DNA of 64,000 bases, from NCBI GenBank assembly GCA_949358305.1, contig OX442314.1, positions 9,973,060-10,037,059 on the forward strand. The letters run 5' to 3'. Both the position numbers and the translations under genes were made by a program. The stretch comes from Strigamia acuminata. Its lineage: Eukaryota; Arthropoda; Chilopoda; Geophilomorpha; Linotaeniidae. Below the pieces are notes generated by a model that saw only the letters and a list, made by a program, of their open reading frames with translations, was not told the DNA's origin and searched no databases. The first letter of the stretch is position 1; each line of letters begins with the position of its first letter. Below, piece after piece: positions 1 through 11,977 of the stretch.

Positions 1-811
1 AACGATATTCCAAAAGAAAAATAAAATTTAAAACATAACGGAAACGTTTTTTTCCAACGTAAAATCCAAATTCTACGTTAAAACAATTTCTTTTCACTTT
101 GAAAAACGCTATTTCCACCGTTTATTCAAAATAAAACGTTATTCCAAACCGAAAATAAAAGTGATAATTATAACGGAAACGATAATTTTATAACGTAAAA
201 TCCAAACTTTACGTTAAACCAATTACCTTACACTAAAAAAAACACTCAAACCGCTATTTCCACCGTTAAAACACCCCAAAAACCTCATCCCAACGTAAAA
301 AAAACAAAACTCTACCGTAAAATAAAACCAAAAACCCAAAACATCCATTTCAAAATTGCAAATTCCAGCCACCAGTCACGAGATCCAATTTCCTCCTCAA
401 CCCGCCACGGAACCTCGTCCTTGATCCCGAATCAACACAAACAATTTCCACCAACTTCCCTCATTACATTCGCAAATTCCTGCCCTTGAAAATCAATTGT
501 CCGCAACACGTCTTACACAATCATGCGCACTGTGCTCCAATTAGCCGACCACCTAAGTACACGCTGCACACCGACCGAGCTCCTTAACACCCATTGCCGA
601 ATACGAAGACTAACCTTGACGGATCGACGGGCGTGGTTATATCGCACGCATTCATTCCATTGCTCGCGGGGCGCGACCGTAAAACACTACTTAAAATCGA
701 ACAACACTTAAGCGGACGAAAAAACATTGAAACAATCATTAAAAATCCAAAGAAATGTCGTTTTTTTGCACTGTTCCATGACTCACACGACCCTTTGTTG
801 CCATTTTGCAG
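1..811 (+). other. Non-coding stretch upstream of the first visible ASPP exon
   Basis: I see no convincing exon here. The first 350 bases are an AT-rich degenerate repeat built on aacgtaaaa and ttccaccgtt. About 360-700 is more GC-rich, but no frame resembles the ASPP N-terminal ubiquitin-like domain or any other family I know. It is most simply intron sequence of the ASPP gene, whose 5' exons would lie before the window. Whether it is intronic or promoter is not decided by the sequence. Confidence 0.4.
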
Positions 812-3800
812 CTTCCAGACGGGGTGGAGTTGACCCTCAACGAGCTACAAGACATGGCCGCCAGACAGCAACAACAAATAGAAAACCAACAACAGGTGGG
901 TCGTCTACTCTTGTCTTTTTAATCGTTCAGAATCCGTAAGGATTTGTCATTAGAAGATGCAATAGAAAAGGTTCTACTCGCGGCTTTGCGATCCCGTTCT
1001 GCGCAGGCGATTTTCTAATTCCAGTTGTGTTATTCAGCAGCATTAAGCCTAATATTAGGCCTAATAAGGCCAAAATACTCGGTAAACAATAATAAACTCA
1101 TCATTAAAAGTAATTCACAGTGTATTATCAAAATATGGTTGCTTATTTATTTTATTTTAGCATTATTAGGCCTAATAATAGGCTTAATATTGTTAAATAA
1201 CGACTGGAATTAGAAAATCGTATGCGCTGAATGGGATGCGCAGTACGAATTTAGCATCAAGATACCAGGGCGCGAACTGTAGTCCTCGCGGCTTTTACAC
1301 TGGAAAAAAAAGTAGATTTACATGCTTGTAAAACATTGTAAATATAAAGGTAGATGGGTTTTACAAGTTTGGAAATTAGATTTACAAACAATTGAAAATA
1401 AGCTTTTTCTCAGCATATTTACAATCTCGGAAAGAGACCATTTCCATGATTTTTTTCTACAATAACTTTACAAACATTTTCAATTATGTAATTTTGAAAT
1501 GTTATAATATATTTCCAATGTATTTCCAATATATTTCTTATATAAAAAATCTACTACCCTGAAAGAAAACTGATTGTAAATATAATATTTTAAACAACAA
1601 ATTTACGATTTATTGGAAATATTAGATTTCACCTTTAGTATTTACTACTAATTTCCAAAAGCGTGGAAACGTATAAATATTTACAACACCTTTTCAACAA
1701 ATTTTCTCGTAACAGGAAATTCAAATTTTCCATATTAATTTCCAACTTGGAAGTGTTTGGAAATTTACTTTTTATCCCAGCGTTATCTTTATCGATCAAT
1801 GTCGGAGACCATTGGCAATGCCGTCAAATTTACGGTCTCATCGCTCATAAGCCTAACAGTCCCGGTATGCGCCCCTGATAGTTTAGTGCATCTCTATCAC
1901 CACTCTCTTCCGGCACTGTTTACAAATTGAACAAAATGACTTTATCACCTATTTACCTTTATTATTCCGCAATTTGGTGAAGCATGACGCTCAGTAAGAA
2001 ACAACAATTCATAAACTTCTCCGTAAGAATCTGAGGTTGCCCGGGCATAACACCCTTGGACTTCTTCTTGCGGGTTATATGAAAGTTATACCAAATAAGG
2101 GATATAAATGACCTTAAGCAAAGAATAACTGCTGCCATTGAGACCATCCATAGTGGAGAAGGCCCATGCCATTGTGAGGGCCCTTATACTACTGTGAGGG
2201 CCCCCAGAAAATATTTTTCAATTGAGGCCTCAAAAAAAGGCTTTCCAAGGGGCCCCATGCCATTCTGAGAGCCCCATGTCACTGTTAGGTCCCCAAAATA
2301 TATTTTTCAATTGAGGCTCTAAAAAAGGCTTCCCAAAGGGCCCCAAAAATCTTTTTTCAATTGTGGCCCCAAAAAAGGCTTCCCAAAGGGCCCCCATGCC
2401 ACTGTTAAGGCCCCCAAAATATTTTTTACAATTGAGGTCCCAAAAAGGCTTTCCAAAGGGCCCCCATGCCATTATGAGGGTCCCATGCCACTGTTAGGAC
2501 CCCCAAAATATATTTTTCAATTAAGGCTCTAAAGCAGGCTTCCCAAAGGGCCCCCATGCCACTATTAGGGCCCCCATGCCTTTGTTAGGTCCAAAAATTC
2601 TTTTTTTCAATTAAGCCTCCAAAAAGGCTTCCCAAAGGGGCCCCATGTCACTGTTAGGGCCCCCAAAATCTTTTTTTTAATTTAGGCCCCAAAAAAGGCT
2701 TTCCAAAGGGCCCACATGCCATTGTGAGGGCCCCCAAATCTTTTTTCAATTAAGGCCCCAAAAAAGGCTTTCCAAAGGGCCCCCATGTCACTGTTAGGGC
2801 CCCCAAAACCTTTTTTCAATTGAGGCCCCAAAAAAGGCTTTCCAAAGGGCCCTCATGCCATTGTGAGGTCCCACATGCCACTGTTAGGGCCCCCATGCCA
2901 TTGTTAGGTCCAAAGAATCTTTTTTTCAATTAAGGCCCCAAAAAGGCTTTCCAAAGGGGCTCCATGTCACTGTTAGGGTCCCCAAAATCTTTTTTTCAAT
3001 TGAGGCCCCAAAAAAGGCTTTCCAAAGGGCCCCTAAACCCTAAATCTGCCTCTGGTCTAACTTAGGCCTAAGATATTTGGACTTGATGACATTATCTTCA
3101 CTTAACCTTGATGGTTAGGAGAAATGAGGTAATTATGATGTCAAATACGTCATATCCTGTGCCATTAAATTAACCAAGTGGTTTAGTCGAATAGTCCAAG
3201 GACATTTAGCCTGTAGGTTGTTAGATTATAATGGGATATTAAATTTAAGGTTTGGGCAAGTGAAATGGTTTAATAATAAGGTTCCCCCTTGTTCGCGACC
3301 CCTTGTTCCCCCTCCCGGTGTAATTGTTCCCCCCACAACATCTGTCATGCTTAGTACGCCACTCTTTACATCAATTGGAACGCGTCCCTTGTTGGGAACG
3401 CCATCTGGGACGCGCGGATGCTGCGGTTTAATAAAAAGGATGAGGATGAAAAGATTGGTGGGTGATGGCGGTGGTGTTGATAGAGTTGTAGTTGTCGGGC
3501 CAAATTGGATTTGCACGAGTAAATTCGATTGTGAGGGGGCCGGGGTGGGGCGGGGTGGTTGGAGAAGGTCGTTTTTTTTATTGTCGGAGGTTTAAAGGAA
3601 GTTAATGGAAGTTTAGTGAGTGATGATGTAATTGAATGGGTTAATTGGACAATTAATTGGGCAATTTAGGCGAAAATTGGGTCTGGAAAGCGGTTTCTAG
3701 CTTTTTTTTCTTGGTGGGATGATGTCGATTAGGGCAAATTAGAACATTTTTCGGGTTTTACGAGTTAGTTCTGGTTAAATTATAGTTTTTCCAGTTTTTT

Positions 3801-6800
3801 TGACGTGATTTCTGCTAAATTACATTATTTTCTGGTTTTTATGACGTGATGTTTGCCAAATTACATCATTTTCTGGTTTTTATGACGTGATGTTTGCCAA
3901 ATTACATCATTTTCCGTTTTTTATGACGTGATTTCTGCCAAATTTCATCATTGTCCGGTTCTTATCACGTGATTTCTGCCAAATTACATCATTGTCCGGT
4001 TTTTATGACGTGATTTCTGCCAAATTACATCATTTTCCGTTTTTTATGACGTGATTTCTGCCAAATTTTATCATTGTCCGGTTTTTATGACGTCATTTCT
4101 GCCAAATTACACCATTATCCGGTTTTTATGACGTCATTTCTGCCAAATTACATCATTTTCCGGTTCTTATGACGTGATTTCTGCCAAATTACATCATTGT
4201 CCGGTTTTTACGACGTCATATCCGGCAATACACGCCGTCTTAATGACGCTTTCTCATTGAAATAATAACGCTTCAATGTTTTGGTGTTTTTCTTCATTTT
4301 GATTTAATTTTTTGCCACGTTACGTCGCTGTGGCACAGCCATCAAAATGGCGGTTTGTTTGTTTGTTCATTTCCGAAAAGTTTGGAAGAAGTGCAACGAA
4401 ATCAGGATGAACGAGTGACATAATAAAAAGAGCAATGATAATAATAATAAAATACTAATCCAATTGAAACTGTCGTTGTAGATGTTAGTCGCGAAGGAGC
4501 AGCGGCTCAAGTTCCTCAAACAACAGGAAGTTCGCCACCACCAAATGGCGACGGAAAACGAACGTCTTCGCCGACTGAGGGAGAAAGTAGAGGCGCAAGA
4601 GCTCAAGCTGCGGAAATTGAGGGCACTCAGGGGACAAGTGGACCAGCAAAAGGCAAACAACAACACCCTGTGTATGTAATACATCAATAAGACAATCGCC
4701 ATTATCAATGATGTCATATAACCTCGTTTTCGCCATTCAAACTAATGAAGGGAAACAACAAAAATTGTTTGTCTCTTTGCAGCGTCCGAGTTGGACTCCA
4801 TACGGGCACTGTTCAACGAAAAGGAAAAAGAACTCTCTCTGGCCGTCGCCAAAGTGGACGAACTCACCCGCCAACTCGAGGAACTCAGGCGCGGGCGACT
4901 GGCGAACGGAAATTCCGCCAACGTGCCATCTCACGCCGATTTGGAGAAGCTAAGGAGAGAATTGATGGTAACTGAAATGTCTTCTTTTTTTAAATGGAAT
5001 TTATTAGCGTGGAGCTCCGAATAAACACAAGGGCGTTTAATTTTTTAAGAGCTGACTCGATCAATTTTTTTATGGGATTTTAGGACAAAAACTGGAATTT
5101 TCTGCATAAAATTGAACTTTGTAGTCTAAAAATTGGGATTTTTATGCAGAAAATTGTACTTTTTAGGCTTAAAATTGGGATTTTTATGCAGAAAACCGTA
5201 CTTTGAAGGTTTAATAATGTAAATTTTATGCACAAAATTGACTTTTTAGGCTTAATCATGTAAATTTTATGCACAAAATTGACTTTTTAGACTTAATCAT
5301 GTAAATTTTATGCACAAAATTGACTTTTTAGACTTAAAATGAAAACTTTATGCACAAAATTGACTTTTTAGACCAACAAATGTAATTTTATGCACAAAAC
5401 CATGCTTTACAGGCTTAATAATGGAATTCTAGGCACAAAATTGTACATTTTAGGCCCACAAATGGAATTTTTATGCACAAAAATGAACTTTTTAGGCCTA
5501 AAATTGGAATTTTCTGCACAAAACTGTAGTTTTTGGCTCAAAATTGGGATTTTTATACAGAAAACCATACTTTATAGGCTTAATAATGGAATTCTATACA
5601 CAAAATTGCACATTTTAGGCCCACGAATGGAAATTTTATGCACAAAATTGCACATTTTAGACCCAAAATTGGAATTTTATGCAGAAAACCGTCCTTTTTA
5701 GGCTTAATAATGGACATTTTATGCACAAAACCGTACTTTTTAGGCTTAACAAAGGAATTTTAGGCCAAAAAATGGAATTTTCTGCTCTTTTGACGCCTAA
5801 ATTTGATGTTTTCAGACCTCCTTGCTACGTTTGTAAATGTGCACAATAAAAGCCCAAAATTCGCAGCTTCACGGCATTCAATAAGATTGAACATTAATTC
5901 TTCTTTTCGTTTTCTCTCTGCGCAGTATCGAAACAAATTAAACGAAGCTCAGAGCGCGCAGTTGGCGCAGCAGCGTGAAGCGCTCTCTCGAGGCCAGGAA
6001 GAAATGCAACGCGTCGACCGACGCATCGCCGAGTTGCAGCAGCGTCTGCATCGCAAGCGGCTCCTCAACCACCAACTCTCCAACCAGATCAACTGCGCCG
6101 CCTCGGCGAAACAGACGCTGCAAACGCCGCCCGTCGTCCCGTCCTTCGCCGCGGGACTCGCACGCACGCGTCCCCGGCCTCTGAGCGCCAACATCGCCGC
6201 TGTGGAGCCCTTCAAGCACACTCCCAAGGAGCCCCCAACCGAAAAAACGCCCAGCGTCCCCCCGCACCCCTCGCCGAACGCCAACACGACGCAGGACGAC
6301 CTCCACCCGAAACTCAGCGCCAGCAAGGGCGACGAATTGGCCGAATTTCAGGCGTCCAAAGGGGATCCGAAATACCAGACGCTGCCCATCAACACGCGTT
6401 TCACGACCAAGGGGGGCAAGGGGGGCGAGGAGGTTGGGTCGGACGCGCCGGAAGAGAAGGAGAAGGGCCCGGGCCCGCACGCGGTCGTGCACAGCATTCC
6501 CGCGTACGCGCCGCCGAAGGGACACGCGACGACGCCGTCGGTTGGTCAGTGGGCGGGGGTCGGGAAGGTGACGAATTTGACGCCGAAGCCGTATGGGGTG
6601 GCGCATAGTTCGCTGATTCCGAGCAGGGTGCCGAGTTCGACGGTTACGAGTATGGCTGTGGCGCCTAAGTATGTGCCGCCGCCGCCGCCTGGTGGGAGTG
6701 TGGCGTTCAGGGGGCTGCCGCACACGCCGCTCACCGCACCGAATGCTCCACAGGTAATAAAATTGAATAATAGAGTTGTGTGTTGTTTTATTGTGGGTTT

Positions 6801-9800
6801 GTGGACTGTTTGGAAGATGGGTTTTGTTAAATTGTAATGGGAAAAGTGAATTTTTAGTCATGGATTCAAATTTTGCTAATATTTTTTTATAGAAAATAGC
6901 AATTTTTGTCAAATTTTGTTTAATGATGTTCGAAATTTGCTAAATTCATTGAAAAGATTCAAGATTGGTAGATTTTCCATTAAAAAATTGAAATTTTGGA
7001 AGATTTTTCATTAAAAAATTGGAATTTTGCTAAATTTTGCATTAAAAAATTGAAATTTTGCTAAATTTTCCATTGAAAATATTCAAAATCACTGAATTTT
7101 TTATTGAAAATATTCAAAATCATTGAATTTTTTATAAGAAATATTCAAAATCACTAAATTTTCCATTGAAAAAATTCAAAATCATTGAATTTTTTATAAG
7201 AAATATTCAAAATCACTAAAATTTCCAATTGAAAAAATTGAAAATAATTAAAATTTTCATTAAAAAATTTAAAGTCACTAAATTTTCCACTAAAAAATCG
7301 CAAAAATTTTCTCAAATTTTCCATTAGATAATCGTAAAATTTCATTCCATCACTTTTCCCATCCAAAGCTAGTGTGCGATTCTCTATTATAACACTAATT
7401 AGTAATTACGTATTTTAAATTTTCCAACGCTTTATTAGAGACCCGCGCACAACGAGAGGAAATACTGTGATAATTTATTAATTAATTAAATTTTCTTTTG
7501 TTTATTTAGAAGCCATCGAGTCATTCTGCGCCTAGACCGGCGCCGATTTACCAGACGTCATCGACGCGTATTGCGCCGGTTACGCCGCACACCCTGAGCG
7601 CGACTCCGCAAGGTTTTCTGAAGGAAGTGGAAGACGACGCTGTCGTGTCCGCCGTGGCGAAGATTTCGAGCTTACCTTCTTGTCAGAGTGTCGGTGATGT
7701 GACGGCGGGGTTTGGTGATGTCGGTGCGGGAGATGGCGGTGCGGAGGTGGCGGCCAAACCTGTTTTGCCTCCTAAGCCGAGCGTGCCGATGAAACCGACG
7801 CCGCCGCCCCGACAGATACACGCGGAGAGAGCTAAGATTGATACTTCGCCCGATGCTGTTGACTCGGCGCTCAGCATTCTGAGGGGCAATCAGAGTCCGA
7901 ACAATACACCAAATGTGTTTAGGTACGAATCAGAGTTTTCTGTGTTTTTTGAATTTGATTTCATTTGTTTTCATATTTCTATCTTTATCAATTTTTTTTA
8001 TCGATTTTTTATCGATTTTTTTTATTTTTTATCGATTTTTTTTATTTTTTATCGATTTTTATCGATTTTTTCGATTTTTTGTTTAATTTTTCGAGTTTTT
8101 TTTTTTTTTTTTTTTTTTTGTTTAATTTTTTGAGTTTTTGTTTAATTTTTCGAGTTTTTGTTTAATTTTTCGGATTTTCGTTTAATTTTTCGAATTTCTG
8201 TTTAATTTTTCGAATTTTCGTTTAATTTTTCGAATTTTCGTTTAATTTTTCGAATTTTATGAAAATCTTTTCGAGTTTTTCTAATTTTTTCGAATTTTTG
8301 TTTAATTTTCGAAATTTGTTAAATTTTTCGAGTTTTTCTTTAATTTTTCGAGTTTTTCTTTATTTTTTCGAGTTTTTCTTTATTTTTTCGAGTTTTTCTT
8401 TGTTTTATCGAGTTTTTGTTGAATTTTTCGAGTTTTTGTTTAATATTTTCGAGTTTTTATTTATTTTTTCGAGTTGTTTTTAATTTTTCGAGTTTTTGTT
8501 TATTTTTTCGAGTTTTTCTTTATTTTTTCGAGTTTTTGTTGAATTTTTCGAGTTTTTGTTTAATCTTTTCGAGTTTTTGTTGAATTTTTCGAATTTAAAT
8601 TAATTTTTCGAATTTAAATTAATATTTCGAATTTTCGTTTAATTTTTTGAATTTTCGTTTAATTTTTTAAATTTTCGTTTAATTTTTTGAATTTTCGTTT
8701 AATTTGTCGAATTTTCGTTTAATTTTTCAAATTTTCGTTTAATTTTTCAAATTTTCGTTTAATTTTTCAGATTTTCGTTTAATTTTTCAAATTTTCGTTT
8801 AATTTTTCGAGTTTTTCTTTAATTTTTCCAACTTTAATTCATTTTTTTCTTTCATTTCCCTTAGGTACGGTGCAGTTCGAAATCTCATGGGCGACGGCTT
8901 CGCGCAGCGGTCGAGCAACACTTCCGCCGTAGCGGCATATCTCCGCAACGTTCGATCTGACGCCGAACTCACCTCCGCGTCACCGCATTCGGACGGCCCG
9001 AACCCAGACGCAGCGCATTCCATCGACGACAACGACTGCAGCAAAAGACCCGCCGAATTACCAATCAAAGCGAAGCCGCTGACCATCAAGAAGAACTCCG
9101 GCGTGGATCCCCCAAAACTCAAAGTGCTTTCATCGCCCAATTCGAACGGCACAACGCCGCCGCCGCCCTCGCCGTATCCGCGCAAATCGTCGCCGCCTCT
9201 GGACGGTTCGGGCGGCGAGGACGCCAAGTCGGCGCCCAACGTGCACGTGAGCATCAACAGGCGCATCGAGATGCCGCCCGCGTTTCTGTTCCCCGAAAAC
9301 GAGGCGCCGCCGCCGGATTTGAATTTGAATTTGAGCGAATCGAGTTGCGTTAACGAAGGGTCCAAGACCGATATTCCGGATAACGTTTTGCCGTTGATGG
9401 ACGCGAATAAGATCCGTTTGGCCACCGACGCGGGTCCCAAGGACCATTTGGAGGATAATGTGACTGTTATTCATATTATGGACACTGATAGGGGGTTGGA
9501 GAGGGAGAAAGTGGCGACGGATGCTAATGAGGAGTCGACCGAGTCGAATAACAAGAAGAATACGGATGCGCTGCATGTGAATGTCGCTGAAACCATCGAA
9601 ATTTGTAATTATGTTTTAGGTTATTACGAAAGTTTTGCACTTTTTTTTTGTTGTAATTTTTGCAGTTTGGTGACATTTATTGTGATTTGTTGCAATTTTA
9701 CTGACATTTTTGCAATATTATTACAATTTTTCAGACATTTTTGCAATTTTGTTGCAATTTTGGCAATTTTACTGACATTTTTGGGAATTTAATTGCATTT

Positions 9801-11977
9801 TTGGGAATTTTATTGCATTTTTACTGACATTTTTGCAATTTTATTGTAATTTAGGCAATTTATCTGACATTTTTGCAATTTTGGCATTTTTACTGACATT
9901 TTTGCAATTTTGGCATTTTTACTTACATTTTTGCAATTTCTATGCATTTTTGGCAATTATATTGCAATTTTACTGACATTTTTGCAATTTTATTGCAATT
10001 TTACTGACATTTTTGCAATTTTATTGCAATTTTACTGACATTTTTGCAATTTTATTGCAATTTTACTGACATTTTTGCAATTTTATTGCAATTTTACTGA
10101 CATTTTTGCAATTTTATTGCAATTTTACTGACATTTTTGCAATTTTATTGCAATTTTGGCAATTTTACTGACATTTTTGCAATTTTACTGACTTTTTGCA
10201 ATTTTACTGACATTTTTGCAATTTTATTGTAATTTTGGCAATTTTATTGTAATTTTGGCAATTTTATTGCAATTTTACAGACATTTTAATTTTACTGACA
10301 TTTTTGCAATTTTACTGACATTTTTGCAATTTTATTACAATTTTGGCAATATTATTGCAATTTTGACAATATTGTTGCAAATTTGGCAATATTGTTGCAA
10401 TTTTGGCAATATTGTTGCAAATTTGGCAATATTGTTGCAAATTTGGCAATATTGTTGCAAATTTGGCAATTTGATTGCAATTTTGTTGCAATTTTGGCAA
10501 TTTTATTGCAATTTCAATTTTTTACAACATTTTGCAGATGTATTTATTAAGTTAATTAATTTTAAATTAAATTAATTTTTCAGGCGAGGAGTCGCCGCTA
10601 GCGAGCAGTCCAGAGGGCAGCAACGACAGCCAGCCCGTGACAATCTCGCGCCTATCCATGAGCAAAGCCTACAAAACGAACCTGAAATCCAAGGAGAAAA
10701 CGAGGATCGCGCGCCGAGTCAGCTTCGACCCGCTCGCTCTGCTTCTCGACGCATCTCTCGAAGGGGAGTTGGAGTTGGTCAAGAAAACTGCTCGCGAGGT
10801 GCCCAACCCGAGCGCCGCCAACGACGAGGGCATCACGGCCTTGCACAACGCCATCTGCGCCGGCCACTACGAGATCATCAAGTTCCTCGTCGAGTACGGC
10901 TGCGACGTGAACGCGCAAGACAGCGACGGGTGGTGCGTCAACTCGAAAGAAAGAAATTGGAAATTGCATTTATTGATCGAATTGAATTGATTTAGGACTC
11001 CGCTTCACTGCGCGGCCTCCTGCAACAATCTTCCAATGGTGAAATTCTTGGTGGAACACGGTGCGTGCATCTTCGCGACCACGCTGAGCGACCACGAGAC
11101 GGCTGCCGAAAAGTGCGAGGAGGACGAAGAGGGTTTCGACGGATGTTCTGAATATTTATACAGTGAGATGAGAACTTTGTTGCTTTTTTATTGCTTTTTT
11201 TGCTTTATTTTGCATTTTTTTTGCATTTTTGGGTGTTTTTTTGCTTTTTTTGCCTTTTGTTGCATTTTTTTGATTTTTTTTGCATTTTTGAGATTTTTTT
11301 GCATTTTTTTGCCTTTTATTGCATTTTTTGCATTTTTTTGCATTTTTTACTTTTTTTGTCTTTTGTTGCATTTTTTTGCATTTTGGGGACTTTTCTGCTT
11401 TTTTTGCATTTTTTTCCGTTTATTCTGATTTTTTTGGGTTTTTTTTAATTTTTTGGGTTTTTATTTGGTTTTTTTCTGGTTTTATTTGGTTTTTTCTGAT
11501 TTTTTGGGTTTTTTTTTTAAATTTTTTTGGTTTTTATTTGGTTTTTTTCTGGTTTTATTTGGTTTTTTCTGGTTGTTTGAATATTTAGGTGTTTTAAATG
11601 GATTTTTGGGTTTTTTTGGATTTTTTAAACGTTGTCTGTACGTTATTTTAATGTTTTTTGGATGTTTTTTCAAGGTATACAAGAGAAATTGGGAATTTTA
11701 AACAACGGCGAAGTGTTCGCCTTGTACGACTACGAGGCTCAAAACGCGGACGAGTTGGGATTCGTCGACCGAGACATGTTGGTCGCCTTGAGGAAAGGCG
11801 ACGAGTTTGAACGCGAGTGGTGGTGGTCGCGACTGGAAAACAAAGAAGGCTACATTCCCAGGAATTTACTCGGGGTAAAAACCGAATTTAAAATCCATCA
11901 AAATTTAGTCTAATTTTATTTTCTATTCGCAGTTGTATCCGAGAGTCATACCGAACAGGGAGCGCGATAATCCTTAA
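812..11977 (+). CDS. ASPP: Apoptosis-stimulating of p53 protein (ASPP / PPP1R13 family), 5' partial
   Basis: ASPP proteins are PP1 regulatory and p53-family or Ras-pathway adaptors with C-terminal ankyrin repeats and an SH3 domain; the arthropod member acts with Csk and RASSF8 at junctions. Exons: 812-895, 4482-4671, 4783-4967, 5926-6753, 7510-7922, 8865-9604, 10584-10932, 10996-11162, 11675-11874, 11933-11977 (stop). Visible product about 1066 residues. The first exon reads [18 protein letters not shown], near-identical to vertebrate ASPP1/2, and opens a coiled coil of about 200 residues. A long proline-rich, disordered middle follows. An RVSF sequence (canonical RVxF PP1-docking motif) immediately precedes [14 protein letters not shown]. 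Ankyrin repeats come next ([34 protein letters not shown]), then an SH3 domain ([31 protein letters not shown]). The end of exon 6 is my choice of GTAATT; a nearby GTTATT in the same phase is possible. The N-terminal domain is missing from the window, not shown to be lost. Confidence 0.95.
988..1241. mobile_element. MITE-like long inverted repeat
   Basis: Two arms of roughly 85 bp are near-perfect reverse complements. Positions 1008-1024 (CGATTTTCTAATTCCAG) pair with 1203-1219, and both arms continue through ATTAAGCCTA and TATTAGGCCTAATAA. Outside this core the arms still match as GCG-ATCCC and GCGCA blocks out to about 988 and 1241. The loop of about 80-100 bases is AT-rich and non-coding. 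No clear target-site duplication is visible, so the superfamily is undetermined; a foldback non-autonomous DNA transposon is the simplest reading. Confidence 0.7.
2160..3030 (+). repeat. GGGCCCC-rich degenerate tandem array
   Basis: Units of variable length repeat the blocks ATGCCACTGTTAGG, GGGCCCCCA, TTTTTTCAATTGAGG and AAAAAAGGCTTTCCAAAGGG. Copies differ by substitutions and small indels, so the array is old or slippage-prone. Open frames in it are by-products of the repeat. Confidence 0.85.
3780..4225 (+). repeat. 41-bp tandem array carrying CRE-like TGACGTGA/TGACGTCA sites
   Basis: About eleven units of a 41-bp repeat, each with ATGACGTGATTTCTGCC or a variant, then AAATTACATCATTGTCCGG. 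Several units carry the perfect palindrome TGACGTCA (the CREB/ATF consensus). It lies in the intron just upstream of the coiled-coil exon of ASPP. Regulatory function is inference only. Confidence 0.8.
5060..5800 (+). repeat. Degenerate tandem array in ASPP intron 3 (visible numbering)
   Basis: Units resemble GACTTTTTAGGCTTAATAATG plus AATTTTATGCACAAAA, about 40 bp, at least 15 divergent copies. It fills almost the whole intron between exons ending at 4967 and starting at 5926. Confidence 0.8.
6850..7330 (+). repeat. AT-rich degenerate repeat in ASPP intron
   Basis: Irregular repeats of TTTTCCATTAAAAAATTGAAATTTTGC and ATTCAAAATCACTGAATTTTT-like units between the exons ending at 6753 and starting at 7510. 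No coding signal. Confidence 0.7.
7960..8830 (+). repeat. 20-bp T-rich tandem array in ASPP intron
   Basis: The unit is TTTAATTTTTCGAGTTTTTG or TTTAATTTTTCGAATTTTCG, 20 bp, dozens of copies, strongly T-rich on the transcribed gene's sense strand. Phe/Tyr/Ile-rich open frames across it are not genes. Confidence 0.9.
9640..10525 (+). repeat. 31-bp T-rich tandem array in ASPP intron
   Basis: Core unit ACATTTTTGCAATTTTATTG plus CAATTTTACTG, 31 bp and nearly perfect over 9950-10150, more degenerate on both sides with a TTGGCAATATTGTTGCAA variant near 10330-10500. It fills the intron before the ankyrin-repeat exon. Confidence 0.9.
11170..11670 (+). repeat. T-rich low-complexity intron before the ASPP SH3 exon
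   Basis: Runs such as TTTTTTGCATTTTTTTGC change downstream into TTTTTATTTGGTTTTTTTCTGG. T-rich on the sense strand and non-coding. Confidence 0.85.

Larger units (their letters stand above)
896..4481 (+). other. Large first visible intron of the ASPP gene
   Basis: A 3.6-kb intron starting GTGGGT and ending GTTGTAG. It contains an inverted-repeat element (988-1241), an AT-rich stretch with many tttacaa/ttccaa motifs (1300-1770), a GGGCCCC-rich tandem array (2160-3030) and a 41-bp array with a TGACGT core in each unit (3780-4225). The segment 3200-3600 is less AT-rich but shows no recognisable protein in either strand. Confidence 0.6.

Noticed and set aside
3218-3595. Overlapping plus and minus ORFs in the ASPP intron
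   Set aside because: No similarity on either strand and in the middle of a large intron; compositional chance.
5938-6912. Minus-strand open frame of 324 codons, Arg-rich
   Set aside because: Antisense of the GC-rich ASPP exon; no similarity to any family, and the plus-strand reading is conserved.
7627-8483. Long Phe/Tyr/Ile-rich open frames downstream of the ASPP exon
   Set aside because: They are read-through of the exon into, or translation of, a 20-bp T-rich tandem array; only 7627-7922 of the first one is coding.
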